A stretch of 64,000 nt of DNA from Flavobacterium lipolyticum (GCF_020905335.1 NZ_JAJJMN010000001.1:2542001-2606000), one strand, 5' to 3'; positions 53,620-62,673 are shown, numbered from the stretch's first letter. The notes: generated from the sequence alone by a model not told the origin. Numbers and translations: made by a program.

Positions 53620-53660
53620 ATCTGTAAAATAAAAGGTATTAATATAAAAATGTAGAAATC

Positions 53661-53858
53661 ATGAGAAATTTATTGATGTTATTAGTAGCAGTTTTGGGAA
53701 CAAGCGTTATGGTACATGCATTTCCGGCTAAAGATGTTAAACCGGCTCCGGTCAAAGAAGTAAAAGCGACCAAACATCCTAAACACAAAGCGGATAAAAA
53801 AGTAAAATCACCAAAAATGGCAGCTCCAAAAACAGAAGCTCCAAAAGCAAAAAAATAA
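53661..53858 (+). CDS. secreted lysine-rich mini-protein 1
   Basis: A 65-residue protein: signal peptide MRNLLMLLVAVLGTSVMVHA, then about 45 residues of Lys, Ala, Pro, Val with KEVKATKHPKHKADKK. It closely resembles the next gene and the one at 56417, so the three are paralogues. The mature part is strongly basic and predicted disordered; composition recalls the enterobacterial acid-shock protein Asr, but homology is unproven. Preceded by the CTTCAT operator. Confidence 0.8.
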   Translation: MRNLLMLLVAVLGTSVMVHAFPAKDVKPAPVKEVKATKHPKHKADKKVKSPKMAAPKTEAPKAKK

Positions 53859-53903
53859 GACTATAAAAGGATAAAAAAGATAAATCAATTTAAATTAAAA
53901 ATT

Positions 53904-54095
53904 ATGAAAAATCTAGTAATGTTACTCGTGGCAGTTTTAGGAACAAGTGTAATGGTTAGCGCACAAACAGCTCCGGCACAGACAGCTCCTGCAAAAGAAG
54001 TGAAAGCAACTAAACATCACAAAAACAAAGCCGATAAAAAAATGAAATCGCAAAAAAGCGAAGCTCCAAAAGCAGAAACAACCAAAATGAAGTAG
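53904..54095 (+). CDS. secreted lysine-rich mini-protein 2
   Basis: A 63-residue paralogue: signal peptide MKNLVMLLVAVLGTSVMVSA with QTAPAQTAPAKEVKATKHHK and further Lys/Ala residues. Signal peptides of copies 1 and 2 are nearly identical. It lies 45 bp after copy 1 without its own operator, so it is probably co-transcribed, and a terminator follows. Confidence 0.8.
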   Translation: MKNLVMLLVAVLGTSVMVSAQTAPAQTAPAKEVKATKHHKNKADKKMKSQKSEAPKAETTKMK

Positions 54096-54177
54096 GAAAA
54101 ATTGTTTTCGTTTTGCTTACGAAGAATTGTATACGAGGCAAAACAGAAGTAATGATTATGAGAATGCGGTTGAAGAG

Positions 54178-54211
54178 AGCCGGTAAAGAAATTTACTGGC
54201 TTTTTTTTATT
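54178..54211 (+). terminator. terminator after mini-protein 2
   Basis: AGCCGGTAAA / TTTACTGGCT stem (one G-U) plus eight Ts; it separates the mini-proteins from the regulator gene. Confidence 0.8.
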
Positions 54212-54285
54212 CGTTAATTTTTTTAATAATGCGTAACAATGCTTTTTATAATTGCTTAAATTTAGTTGCATTTAAAAGTCGAATT

Positions 54286-54960
54286 ATGAATATTTTGATT
54301 GTTGAAGATACGAAAGAACTTGCGGCAGAAGTTTACGATTTTCTGTGTAATGCAGGCTACATCTGTAAAATAGTTCACAACTGCAGTGATGCTCTGGAGG
54401 AGGTAAACAGTAATGATTATGATGCTATGCTGCTGGACCTTGGTCTGCCTGACGGAGATGGATTTGAAGTACTGAAAACAGTTCGTAAAACGAAATCGAA
54501 AATGGCCGTTATTGTACTTACAGCCCGTGGAGAACTGGATGACAGGATAAATGGTTTGCATCTGGGCGCCGATGATTATCTGACCAAACCTTTTGCCCTC
54601 ACAGAGCTTAGTGCGCGATTGTTTGCGGTTATTCGCAGGATGCATGGTTTTACTATGAATAATTTAAGCATTCATGGTTTTTTATTGCAGCTTCAGGATT
54701 ATAAAGTGAGTTATGATGAAACGCCCATTAATTTGACCAAAAAGGAATTTGATATTTTTCAGTATTTAGTCCTTAATAAAAACAGAGTAATTACGAGGTT
54801 GCAATTGACAGAACATATTTGGGGAGACATTCTCGAAGTCAATTCCGACTCTAATTTTATTGACGTCCATGTTAGAAACCTTCGAAAAAAATTAGACAAG
54901 CATACAGAAATTGATTGGTTTGAAACCGTTAGAAATGTAGGGTATCGTATAAACGAATAA
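54286..54960 (+). CDS. OmpR-family response regulator
   Basis: About 225 residues from the ATG at 54286 (MNILIVEDTKELAAEVYDFL); an upstream ATG at 54229 would precede the receiver fold with unrelated residues. Receiver domain: acidic pair E7-D8, phospho-acceptor D in DAMLLDLGLPDGDGF, T in VLTARGE, K in YLTKPF. C-terminal winged helix: LTKKEFDIFQYLVLNKNRVI and SNFIDVHVRNLRKKLD. It is 12 bp before the histidine kinase gene and is the probable binder of the CTTCAT repeats next to the mini-protein genes. Confidence 0.93.
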   Translation: MNILIVEDTKELAAEVYDFLCNAGYICKIVHNCSDALEEVNSNDYDAMLLDLGLPDGDGFEVLKTVRKTKSKMAVIVLTARGELDDRINGLHLGADDYLTKPFALTELSARLFAVIRRMHGFTMNNLSIHGFLLQLQDYKVSYDETPINLTKKEFDIFQYLVLNKNRVITRLQLTEHIWGDILEVNSDSNFIDVHVRNLRKKLDKHTEIDWFETVRNVGYRINE

Positions 54961-54972
54961 AGAATACAGGTT

Positions 54973-56310
54973 GTGAAGATAAAACATCAATTGGCTATTT
55001 TTAATGCGCTGACAAGACTGTTGGTTATTTTTATTTTATGGCTGATGCTGCCTATTTTGGTAGAAAATGTGGTGTACAGACATATCAATAACGGGCTGCT
55101 CGAAAAGAAACAGAAGTTTATTGAACATCTGAATCAGAATGAAATCGATGACTTTATTGAAAATTCAGGTGATTCGACCGAAACCTATTCACAGTTTTCA
55201 ACCCTTCACAGCGAGTTTTTGGTGCTCTCAAAATCTTCTCTAAAACACGACCAGAAAAAACCTGTTTTTAGTAATGACTACCGAATTATTGAAGGAGAAG
55301 AAAACGAATACAGAATCTTGCAGTATCATTTTACCTTCGGAAATCAGGGATACCAGCTCGAAATTGGAAGCAGTTTGGGAGAAGTAAAAGACCTTACTTT
55401 TATCATCCGATTTTTTATTATTATCGTTTTTGTAGTGATATTATTGATTACTTTTTTGGCAGATACTTTTTATATCGAATACTTATTAAAGCCTTTTTAT
55501 AAAATTATTGATACCAAGATAAGGCGGGTCAATGAGCCTGAAGCTTTTGATCATACCCCAATCAAAGTCAGGTCTCATGATTTTAGAGAACTCGATTCTG
55601 TTTTAAACCAAATGATGGACCGTATTGCGGAGCTTTTTAAAAAAGAAAAACAGTTCATATCAAATGTTTCCCACGAGCTGCTAACGCCAATTGCATTGCT
55701 CAAAAGTAAGTTTGAGAACTTATTGCAAAATGAATCTTTAGATGATAATGCTATTGATAAAATTGCAGGAGCATTGAAAACATTAGATATGCTCAAAAAA
55801 ATCATTAATAATTTATTGTTGATTTCCAGAATCGAAAACAATCAGTATGAAGCCAACGAGAATATAAATTTTCATGAAATAGTCGCCGATTTGCAGGAAG
55901 ATTTACAGGATCGTATCGACGACAGAGAAATTCAGTTTTGGAATAAAATGAACCATCATTATGTTTTTACAGGAAACAAAACGCTGATTCATATTCTTAT
56001 TTATAATTTGGTTACCAATGCCATAAAATACAATAAACCTCAGGGCAGCATAAGTGTTGCGGATGGTTTTCAGGATCATTACTATTTTATTTCTATTGCC
56101 GATTCCGGTGTTGGGATGAATGATTTTCAAATAGAACAGATATTCAACAGGTTTGCCAGACTTAGTTCAGATCAGGAAGGGCAGGGGTTAGGGCTTGCTA
56201 TTGCGGAGAGTATTGCTTCTTTTCATCATATCGAATTAAAAGTTACGTCTGAGATTGATAAAGGAACCACCTTTACATTATTGTTTCCGGGAGGGCAAAA
56301 ACACAATTAA
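54973..56310 (+). CDS. sensor histidine kinase partner of the OmpR-type regulator
   Basis: A 445-residue kinase with a GTG start (54973). TM1 is about residues 12-32 and TM2 about 143-166, framing a 110-residue periplasmic sensor. A HAMP-like linker is followed by the H-box FISNVSHELLTPIALLKSK, the N-box NLVTNAIKYNKPQG, the G1 box DSGVGM, the F-box and GQGLGLAIAESIASFH. All catalytic motifs are intact. In position, length and layout it resembles heavy-metal/cation sensors of the CusS/BaeS type, but the ligand is not predictable. Confidence 0.93.
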   Translation: MKIKHQLAIFNALTRLLVIFILWLMLPILVENVVYRHINNGLLEKKQKFIEHLNQNEIDDFIENSGDSTETYSQFSTLHSEFLVLSKSSLKHDQKKPVFSNDYRIIEGEENEYRILQYHFTFGNQGYQLEIGSSLGEVKDLTFIIRFFIIIVFVVILLITFLADTFYIEYLLKPFYKIIDTKIRRVNEPEAFDHTPIKVRSHDFRELDSVLNQMMDRIAELFKKEKQFISNVSHELLTPIALLKSKFENLLQNESLDDNAIDKIAGALKTLDMLKKIINNLLLISRIENNQYEANENINFHEIVADLQEDLQDRIDDREIQFWNKMNHHYVFTGNKTLIHILIYNLVTNAIKYNKPQGSISVADGFQDHYYFISIADSGVGMNDFQIEQIFNRFARLSSDQEGQGLGLAIAESIASFHHIELKVTSEIDKGTTFTLLFPGGQKHN

Positions 56311-56337
56311 AAGTTAATTTTTTCAGACAGGCCTAAT

Positions 56338-56354
56338 CTTCATTTTATCTTCAT
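56338..56354 (+). promoter_or_regulatory. direct-repeat operator (CTTCAT, 11-bp spacing), second copy
   Basis: CTTCAT at 56338-56343 and 56349-56354, 11 bp apart, followed after exactly 10 bp by TATCTTTG (56365-56372). The same geometry as at 53585-53619; 16 of 17 operator bases are identical. Confidence 0.65.
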
Positions 56355-56364
56355 TTTGTGAGAA

Positions 56365-56372
56365 TATCTTTG
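56365..56372 (+). promoter_or_regulatory. -7 promoter element (TATCTTTG) of mini-protein gene 3
   Basis: Exact TAnnTTTG match 44 bp before the ATG at 56417, placed 10 bp after the CTTCAT operator. Confidence 0.65.
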
Positions 56373-56416
56373 GGGTATAATAAATGAAGATAATAATAAT
56401 CATAAAAACTAAAATC

Positions 56417-56602
56417 ATGAGAAAATTAGTAATGTTGGCAGTAGCTGTTTTAGGAACAGTTGCGATGGTGAACGCTCAAACAGCTCCAGTAAAATCAGCC
56501 CCTGTAAAAGAAGCAAAAGCTCCTAAAAAAGAGAAAAAAGCAGATAAAAAAGCGAAAAAAGAAGCAGCCGCTAAACCGGAAGCAGCAAAAACACAAAAAT
56601 AA
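56417..56602 (+). CDS. secreted lysine-rich mini-protein 3
   Basis: A 61-residue paralogue from the ATG at 56417 (MRKLVMLAVAVLGTVAMVNA signal peptide); an ATG at 56384 would add 11 residues of Lys/Ile ahead of the signal and lies inside the leader. The mature part is QTAPVKSAPVKEAKAPKKEK and further Lys/Ala. Preceded by the second CTTCAT operator/promoter, followed by a terminator at 56669-56700, so it is a single-gene unit. Confidence 0.82.
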   Translation: MRKLVMLAVAVLGTVAMVNAQTAPVKSAPVKEAKAPKKEKKADKKAKKEAAAKPEAAKTQK

Positions 56603-56668
56603 AAAGGTATAGTTTATTTCGGTAAACACATGTTGTGGATTTTAAAAGGTTTTAAAAATTTGGTAGAG

Positions 56669-56700
56669 AAAAAGCTGATAGAGTAATCTGTCAGCTTTTT
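56669..56700 (+). terminator. terminator after mini-protein 3
   Basis: AAAAAGCTGA / TCAGCTTTTT stem with 12-nt loop. Confidence 0.8.
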
Positions 56701-56781
56701 GTTATTATCAGCGTTAAAATTTTGATAATAAAAAGCCATAAGATTTTCATTCTTTGTTACTTTGTTCAAAACTAAAAAATA

Positions 56782-58017
56782 ATGATCCTTAAGTTTCTAA
56801 TTCTTTGTGCTCTTCTATTATTTATTGAGTACTATTCTTACCAGGCATTTCGAGCCTTAATCAAGTTAAGATGGGTTTTGATTAGTTATCAGGTTATAAG
56901 TTTACTAATTCTAATTTTTATCATTTATTCTTTTTCGCAAATTGACCGGTCTGTTGGACAAACGAAACAATTTATGTTTACAACAGGGTTAATGTTATTG
57001 GTTTATGTGCCAAAAATTGTTCTTACGCTTTTTATGTTTGGTGAGGATATTTTTAGAATAGGGGTTAGCATCGTCAATTACTTCGTGTATAATGTTCCAA
57101 AAAAGGAAATGATGCCTGAGAGGAGAAAATTTATCAGTCAGATCGCCTTAGGATTGGCAGCAGTTCCTTTTCTTTCTTTGATTTATGGGATATTTGAAGG
57201 AAAATACAATTTTAAGGTAATCAAGCAAACTGTCTTTTTTCCGGATCTTCCGGATGCTTTTGATGGTTTTAAAATCACTCAGATTTCTGATGTTCACAGT
57301 GGAAGTTTTGATAATCCGGATAAAATAAATTATGCTATTGATCTGATTAATGCTCAGGAAGCTGATCTGATTTTGTTTACAGGAGATATTGTCAATACAC
57401 ATGCTAAAGAAATGCATCCCTGGCTGGAAACTTTTAAGAGAATAAAAAACTATAAATACGGGAAGTTTTCTGTTTTAGGTAACCATGACTATGGGGAATA
57501 TGTAACCTGGCCTTCTGAAAAGGATAAAAAGGAAAATTTTGAAGAAATTAAGAGCCTTTATGGGCAAATTGGATTTGAGCTTTTGTTAAACGAGCACCGA
57601 TACATTCAAAAAGGAGATGACAAAATTGCACTGATTGGCGTAGAAAACTGGGGAAAGAATTTTGCGAAGTATGGAGATATAGATAAAGCCTCTCAGAATG
57701 TGTCTCAGGGCGATTTTAAAGTGGTCATGAGCCATGATCCGACACACTGGGAATACGTAATTAAAGAGCATCCGAAAAATTTTCATTTAACCTTGTCAGG
57801 TCACACACATGGCATGCAATTTGGGATAGAAATTCCGGGTTATTTTAAATGGAGTCTGGCTCAGTATATTTATAAACAATGGGCAGGCTTATATGAAAAT
57901 GTAAGTCGATACGTTTATGTAAATCGTGGATTTGGTTTTCACGCATATCCGGGGCGTGTAGGGATTATGCCCGAAATAACCGTGATTGAACTAAAAAAGG
58001 GGAACAATGTGGCTTAA
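56782..58017 (+). CDS. membrane-anchored metallophosphoesterase
   Basis: A 411-residue protein: about four N-terminal membrane helices (residues 1-150), then a calcineurin-like phosphoesterase with the complete metal-site series ISDVHSGSF, FTGDIVN, LGNHDYGEY, MSHDPTHW and SGHTHGMQFG. It resembles YkuE/YaeI-type enzymes, some of which act on lipid-linked substrates such as UDP-diacylglucosamine or membrane phosphodiesters; the substrate here is unknown. The thioredoxin-like gene follows 74 bp on. Confidence 0.9.
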   Translation: MILKFLILCALLLFIEYYSYQAFRALIKLRWVLISYQVISLLILIFIIYSFSQIDRSVGQTKQFMFTTGLMLLVYVPKIVLTLFMFGEDIFRIGVSIVNYFVYNVPKKEMMPERRKFISQIALGLAAVPFLSLIYGIFEGKYNFKVIKQTVFFPDLPDAFDGFKITQISDVHSGSFDNPDKINYAIDLINAQEADLILFTGDIVNTHAKEMHPWLETFKRIKNYKYGKFSVLGNHDYGEYVTWPSEKDKKENFEEIKSLYGQIGFELLLNEHRYIQKGDDKIALIGVENWGKNFAKYGDIDKASQNVSQGDFKVVMSHDPTHWEYVIKEHPKNFHLTLSGHTHGMQFGIEIPGYFKWSLAQYIYKQWAGLYENVSRYVYVNRGFGFHAYPGRVGIMPEITVIELKKGNNVA

Positions 58018-58091
58018 TTCGTTAAAAATGCTACATTTGTATATAATTACCTCTTTTTAAAAGATTAAAAAAGAATTAAATTTTTGGTTTT

Positions 58092-58394
58092 ATGTCAAAA
58101 TTTGGAGAACTTATAAATGCTCAAGTTCCAGTGTTGATTGATTTTTACACCGATTGGAACGAATCATCTGTATCAATGCATCCTGTAATTAAGGATGTTG
58201 CGGCTGCACTTGGCGATAAAGCCAAGGTGATCAAAATTGATGTGGATAAAAATCAGGAATTAGCAGAAGCACTGCGTATTAAGGGACTTCCTACTTTAAT
58301 GATTTATAAAGAAGGGCAGATGATTTGGAGGCAATCCGGTGAACTGGATGCGAATACAATTATAGGAATTGTTCAGGAACAATTTAATTTATAG
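58092..58394 (+). CDS. thioredoxin-fold protein without catalytic cysteines
   Basis: A 100-residue thioredoxin-fold protein: VPVLIDFYTDW (strand and start of the active-site helix), KVIKIDVDKNQELAEALRIKGLPTLMIYKEG (cis-Pro loop GLPT intact) and GELDANTIIGIVQEQ. The WCGPC site is replaced by WNESS (W22-N23-E24-S25-S26) and the protein has no cysteine at all. It cannot do disulfide exchange; a scaffolding or chaperone-like role is more likely. No signal peptide, so cytoplasmic. Confidence 0.88.
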   Translation: MSKFGELINAQVPVLIDFYTDWNESSVSMHPVIKDVAAALGDKAKVIKIDVDKNQELAEALRIKGLPTLMIYKEGQMIWRQSGELDANTIIGIVQEQFNL

Positions 58395-58418
58395 AATACT
58401 ACTTCTTAAAGATATTAT

Positions 58419-59054
58419 CTAGTGAATAATATCAAATGTATACCCATTTTCTTTTAAAAAGTGTAAGGTTTTAGGTAAGGCAAATTTTAAATTTGGCGAG
58501 GCTTTTATGCTGTCGTGAAATACAATTACGCTTCCTGATTTCACATTTTTTGTTACGTTTTCAAGACATTTCTCAGGTGTGATGCTCTGGTCAAAATCAG
58601 CGCTTAAAACGTCCCACATGATGATTTTATATCCTAATTTTCGAAGGATTCTGGACTGTGCCTTTTTGATTTTTCCATAAGGCGGACGAAAGATAAGATT
58701 GCGTGTTTTTTCCTCTTCCAGAACAGCGGCACAATTTTGTACATTTTTAATGTAATCATCGGTGTGGCTTTTCCAGCCATTGACATGGTTCATGGTATGA
58801 TTGCCAATAGAATGTCCTTCTTTGATTAGTTTTTCAAACAAAGAAAGGTTTGCTTTTATGTTTTTTCCAATACAAAAGAAAGTGGCTTTTGCGTCAAATT
58901 TTTTCAATTCAGATAAAACCCAGTCTGTAATCTCGGGAGTTGGGCCATCGTCAAAGGTGAGATATATTTTCTTTTCGTTGTTTGGAATGTCCCAACAATA
59001 TTTAGAAAATACCTTCTTGATGAATGAATTTGTTTTTACCCAATAAAAGCTCAT
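58419..59054 (-). CDS. polysaccharide deacetylase (NodB-homology) protein
   Basis: A 211-residue carbohydrate esterase family 4 protein: YLTFDDGPTPEITDWVL (catalytic and metal Asp pair), GHSIGNHTMNHVNGW (metal histidines), IFRPPYGKIKKAQ (third motif) and VIVFHDSIKASPN near the end. No signal peptide is evident, though the first 15 residues could be a weak anchor. Likely substrates are N-acetylated glycans such as peptidoglycan or exopolysaccharide. Confidence 0.9.
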   Translation of the reverse strand: MSFYWVKTNSFIKKVFSKYCWDIPNNEKKIYLTFDDGPTPEITDWVLSELKKFDAKATFFCIGKNIKANLSLFEKLIKEGHSIGNHTMNHVNGWKSHTDDYIKNVQNCAAVLEEEKTRNLIFRPPYGKIKKAQSRILRKLGYKIIMWDVLSADFDQSITPEKCLENVTKNVKSGSVIVFHDSIKASPNLKFALPKTLHFLKENGYTFDIIH

Positions 59055-59083
59055 TTTGTTTTGGTTTACAGATATGTAAAATT

Positions 59084-59124
59084 AAAAAATGCAGCGCTAC
59101 TAATCAAGCTGCGCTGCATTTTTT
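59084..59124. terminator. terminator hairpin between DUF2723 gene and polysaccharide deacetylase gene
   Basis: Perfect 14-bp stem AAAAAATGCAGCGC / GCGCTGCATTTTTT. On the minus strand it lies directly after the DUF2723 gene (ending at 59150) and upstream of the deacetylase. Confidence 0.85.
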
Positions 59125-59149
59125 TAATTACTATGTTTTTCGTATCTTA

Positions 59150-62100
59150 TTATTCTTTTTCTCTTCCAAAACGTTCGAAAACATTTACATAAGTATTAAA
59201 TGTTACTTTGTGCTTCTCATAGAAAGTAAGATCGTTGTTTTCTTTCATCACTTGTAATAGACTTCTGTAGCGTTCAATGTCAGTAATGATGTCAATCGCT
59301 AAGTCAGTTTGGTCACCAGGAGTCAGAGTGGCGTAATAGTTTAGTTCCTCTTTGTATTTCTGAACCAGTTGGTTGAGTAAATTGTGTGCTTTGGCAGTTT
59401 CTCCTACTTTGTAATATCCTCCTGCAAAAGGTTCAACTAACGAATAATAACCAAACTTATCTACCGGCATTTTTGTCATTGCCAGTTCGATCACTTTTTT
59501 GGCTTTATCTGTTTTGCCTTCAGTAATCAATTGATCCATCAAACGGGATAAATTAGTACGGTAGGTAATACTGTTTCTTCTGGTTTCGGGATCGTGATAA
59601 ATAGTCCCATTGCTATTGCCCCAGTCCCATTTCATTACGATATCGTACGATTTATCAGCATCCATTTGCCCCATATCCATAGGGCCTCCGTCTTTTGAAG
59701 GGATATTTTTAATAGGTACTAATTTGTAAACCATTCCGTCCAATTGCAGATAGTTTTTCAGCCATAAGTAATCTTCGTCGTCAAAAGCTCCTCCGCTAAA
59801 ATAAATAGGTCTTTTCCAGTTGTTGTTGGCCAAAATGTCCAGCATCATTAAGCGATTTTTATATAAAGCACTTCCTTTGATGTCGATATCCATGTAAGGA
59901 ACAATAGAGTCGTTGTATTTCGGATTAACGACTTTGTTTTTGATAATCACATTTTTGTCAATAGGAACTCTGATTTTGTTCGTAGGGTAAAAATGGATCG
60001 TTTGTCCGTTTTGTAAACCTACTGTCGATTTTGGATTTTTAATAAAATCAATAAAATCTTTGATGTTCCAACGCGTGTCAATTTTAGGAATATGAGCTAC
60101 ATAGTCCAATTTGTCACCTACATATTCATCATGGGTAAAGGATATTGGTAACGGATCAGATTCGTAAGCTTTCGCTTTCATTTGATCAATGTACCAGTCG
60201 GTCATAAATAAGCTGGTGTTTACTATCTTAACATCGGTTCTGATGCCTTCGATCTCCTGGGCATACCAAAGCGGGAAGGTGTCATTATCTCCAATAGTAA
60301 ATAAAATAGCGTCTTTATCGCAAGAAGTTAAATACGCTTTAGCCATTGCAACTGCAGTATATCTTCCGGATCTGTCGTGATCGTCCCAGTTTTGAGAAGC
60401 CATTAAAATCGGTGCAGCTAACAAACTTCCGGCAATAATAATTGGGCCGGCAATTTTAGGGGCGACATATTTTTGAATGCTTTCGTAAAGTGAATAAACA
60501 CCAAAACCAATCCAGATCGCAAACACATAAAAAGATCCTACTAATGCATAATCTCTTTCGCGAGGCTCAAAAGGTCTTTCGTTCAGGTATATTTTTAAAG
60601 CAATTCCGGTAAATAAGAATAGAGCCAATAGTACGTAAAAACTTTTTAAGTCCTTGTTGGCATGGTACATTAATCCGATAAGTCCCAAAATAAATGGCAG
60701 GAAGTAATAAACATTTCTTCCTTTATTGTTGGTAACATCAGAAGGTAAATTGTCTTGTGAGCCAAGATGTAAAGAGTCAAGTGCTTTGATTCCGCTAATC
60801 CAGTTTCCGTCAATATTATCGTATTTCCCCTGATTGTCGCTTTGACGTCCAACGAAGTTCCACATCAAATATCTCCAGTACATATATCCAAATTGGTATT
60901 CAAACATGAAACTGAAATTGTCGACAGCAGATGGTTTTTCGATAATCAGGTAATCGCCATAGCTTTTTAAGAATTTCACATAACCTTCGTTATCAATTTG
61001 TTTTTGAGCATAAGCTTTTCTGAATTCTGAAATTGTTTTTTCAACTTCATTTCGCAATTGAGCTGTAGCTTTGCTGTATTCTTCTTCAGTTAACTGACTG
61101 GCGTCAATTCCGTATTTTCCTAAATCCTGCTCGTAGTCATAATTTGGGTTTATTCGGAAGTTAGGCGGGGTTGTAAAGTTAATATAGTTTTGAATGTGCC
61201 CCATTTCAGTGCTCCACATTCTTGGAAGAATCGTTTTTTGGTTGTCGTCAGAGTTTTGCTGAGCGTTTTTGAAATTATTGGTAATGATGTATTTACCTGT
61301 TTTGTAATCTCTTTCGTAGTTAGGAGCCTTGTCTGAATAAGGATTTTTGGCATCAAGGCCTGCGAAATATTCCGTGTACTGAGGTCCGTAAAAAAGAGGA
61401 TTTACTCCATATTGTTCACGATTGTAGTACGCCAGTACTTCCGCGGCATCCGAAGGTTTATTTTCGTTGATTACGGTGTTGGCATTAGCGCGAACAGGCA
61501 GCATTATCCAGGTAGAGAATCCAATAAGTATAAAAAGAACACAAAGAATAATAGTGTTGTAAAAAATTAATCCTTTTTGTTTGGTAAATCTTAACCCAAA
61601 ATAGAAGAAGGCGATTAGGATCAGCGTTACGAAAATTGTTCCCGAGTTAAAAGGCAATCCAAAACTATTTACCATAAAAACTTCAGTGTCAGCAAAGGCC
61701 TCCATTGTTAAAGGTAAAAGCAATTTGAAGATAAAGAGAAGAACACCAATTACAACAATATTGGCAATAAGAAAGTTTTTGATGGTAACTTTTTCGTAAT
61801 GTTTGAAGTAATACAGAAAACCAATAGAAGGAATGGTTAACAAAGCCATAAAGTGAACTCCAAACGATAGTCCGATAACAAGAGAAATGATCAATAACCA
61901 TTTGTTTCCTTTTGGTTGGTCCATATCTTGTTCCCAACGTAAACCAAGCCAGAAAAGCAAGGCAATTAAAAGGGAGGCCATCGCGTAAACTTCCGCTTCA
62001 ACAGCATTAAACCAGAAGCTGTCTGAGAAAGTGTAGGCAAGGGCTCCAACAAAAGAACTTCCTAAAATAACAATTGAATTGTTTTGGTCGATTTCGGCAA

Positions 62101-62428
62101 AACGGGCTACAATTTTTTTCAAAATCATAGAAGAAGACCAAAACATAAATAGAATAGTAAAGGCACTTGAAAAAACCGACATCATATTAACCATTACCGC
62201 TACATGTTGTGCATCTGTCGCAAACATTGCGAAAAAAGCACCCATCATTTGAAATAAAGGAGCTCCCGGCGGGTGTCCCACTTCCAGTTTTGCGGCAGTG
62301 GCAATATATTCTCCGCAATCCCAGAAACTCATCGTGGGTTCAACAGTTAAGGTGTAAGTAATTAAAGCGATTGCAAATGCAAACCAACCAATAATAGTAT
62401 TCCATTTATTGAAATTGAATTGTGCCAT
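59150..62428 (-). CDS. DUF2723 polytopic membrane protein (TMEM260-like)
   Basis: A 1092-residue protein. Residues 1-310 and about 560-700 hold roughly ten to twelve membrane helices, beginning IIGWFAFAIALITYTLTVEP with the signature SFWDCGEYIATAAKLEVGHPPGAPLFQM, which is diagnostic of DUF2723. A large soluble C-terminal part (about 700-1092) has GDNDTFPLWYAQEIEGIRTDV. The human homologue TMEM260 is a protein O-mannosyltransferase, and the family belongs to the GT-C type. In Flavobacteria a role in protein O-glycosylation of exported proteins is plausible but inferred. Confidence 0.9.
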   Translation of the reverse strand: MAQFNFNKWNTIIGWFAFAIALITYTLTVEPTMSFWDCGEYIATAAKLEVGHPPGAPLFQMMGAFFAMFATDAQHVAVMVNMMSVFSSAFTILFMFWSSSMILKKIVARFAEIDQNNSIVILGSSFVGALAYTFSDSFWFNAVEAEVYAMASLLIALLFWLGLRWEQDMDQPKGNKWLLIISLVIGLSFGVHFMALLTIPSIGFLYYFKHYEKVTIKNFLIANIVVIGVLLFIFKLLLPLTMEAFADTEVFMVNSFGLPFNSGTIFVTLILIAFFYFGLRFTKQKGLIFYNTIILCVLFILIGFSTWIMLPVRANANTVINENKPSDAAEVLAYYNREQYGVNPLFYGPQYTEYFAGLDAKNPYSDKAPNYERDYKTGKYIITNNFKNAQQNSDDNQKTILPRMWSTEMGHIQNYINFTTPPNFRINPNYDYEQDLGKYGIDASQLTEEEYSKATAQLRNEVEKTISEFRKAYAQKQIDNEGYVKFLKSYGDYLIIEKPSAVDNFSFMFEYQFGYMYWRYLMWNFVGRQSDNQGKYDNIDGNWISGIKALDSLHLGSQDNLPSDVTNNKGRNVYYFLPFILGLIGLMYHANKDLKSFYVLLALFLFTGIALKIYLNERPFEPRERDYALVGSFYVFAIWIGFGVYSLYESIQKYVAPKIAGPIIIAGSLLAAPILMASQNWDDHDRSGRYTAVAMAKAYLTSCDKDAILFTIGDNDTFPLWYAQEIEGIRTDVKIVNTSLFMTDWYIDQMKAKAYESDPLPISFTHDEYVGDKLDYVAHIPKIDTRWNIKDFIDFIKNPKSTVGLQNGQTIHFYPTNKIRVPIDKNVIIKNKVVNPKYNDSIVPYMDIDIKGSALYKNRLMMLDILANNNWKRPIYFSGGAFDDEDYLWLKNYLQLDGMVYKLVPIKNIPSKDGGPMDMGQMDADKSYDIVMKWDWGNSNGTIYHDPETRRNSITYRTNLSRLMDQLITEGKTDKAKKVIELAMTKMPVDKFGYYSLVEPFAGGYYKVGETAKAHNLLNQLVQKYKEELNYYATLTPGDQTDLAIDIITDIERYRSLLQVMKENNDLTFYEKHKVTFNTYVNVFERFGREKE

Positions 62429-62622
62429 ATTTAGGTGTTAAAATTTTGTAATTTTTCTATCGTACAAAGAAAATGTTTTTTTGTTTAAAGAAACGAGCAT
62501 TAACAAAAAAATCTGTAAAAGTATTTGGTTGAAGTAAGGTGTTGTTTGTGAAATACTTGTAAAAGTGTTACGGATTTTGAGCAAAAAAAAACAGTAAAAA
62601 ATGATTTTTTTTGCTCAAAAAG

Positions 62623-62653
62623 TTTGCACAAACTAAATAAAGCTCTAAATTTG
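62623..62653 (+). promoter_or_regulatory. promoter of tRNA-Gln
   Basis: TTTG (62623-62626), 19-bp spacer, TAAATTTG (62646-62653): consensus Bacteroidota promoter 20 bp before the tRNA. Confidence 0.8.
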
Positions 62654-62673
62654 CACTCGCTTAACAGCACTGC

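Noticed and set aside
54262..54645. 127-codon minus-strand frame over the response regulator
   Set aside because: Antisense shadow; the regulator frame has all receiver residues.
53661..56602. Bacteriocin or toxin peptides next to a two-component system
   Set aside because: No leader cleavage motif, exporter, modification enzyme or immunity gene is present; an ordinary Sec signal peptide and Lys/Ala repeats favour a structural or buffering role.
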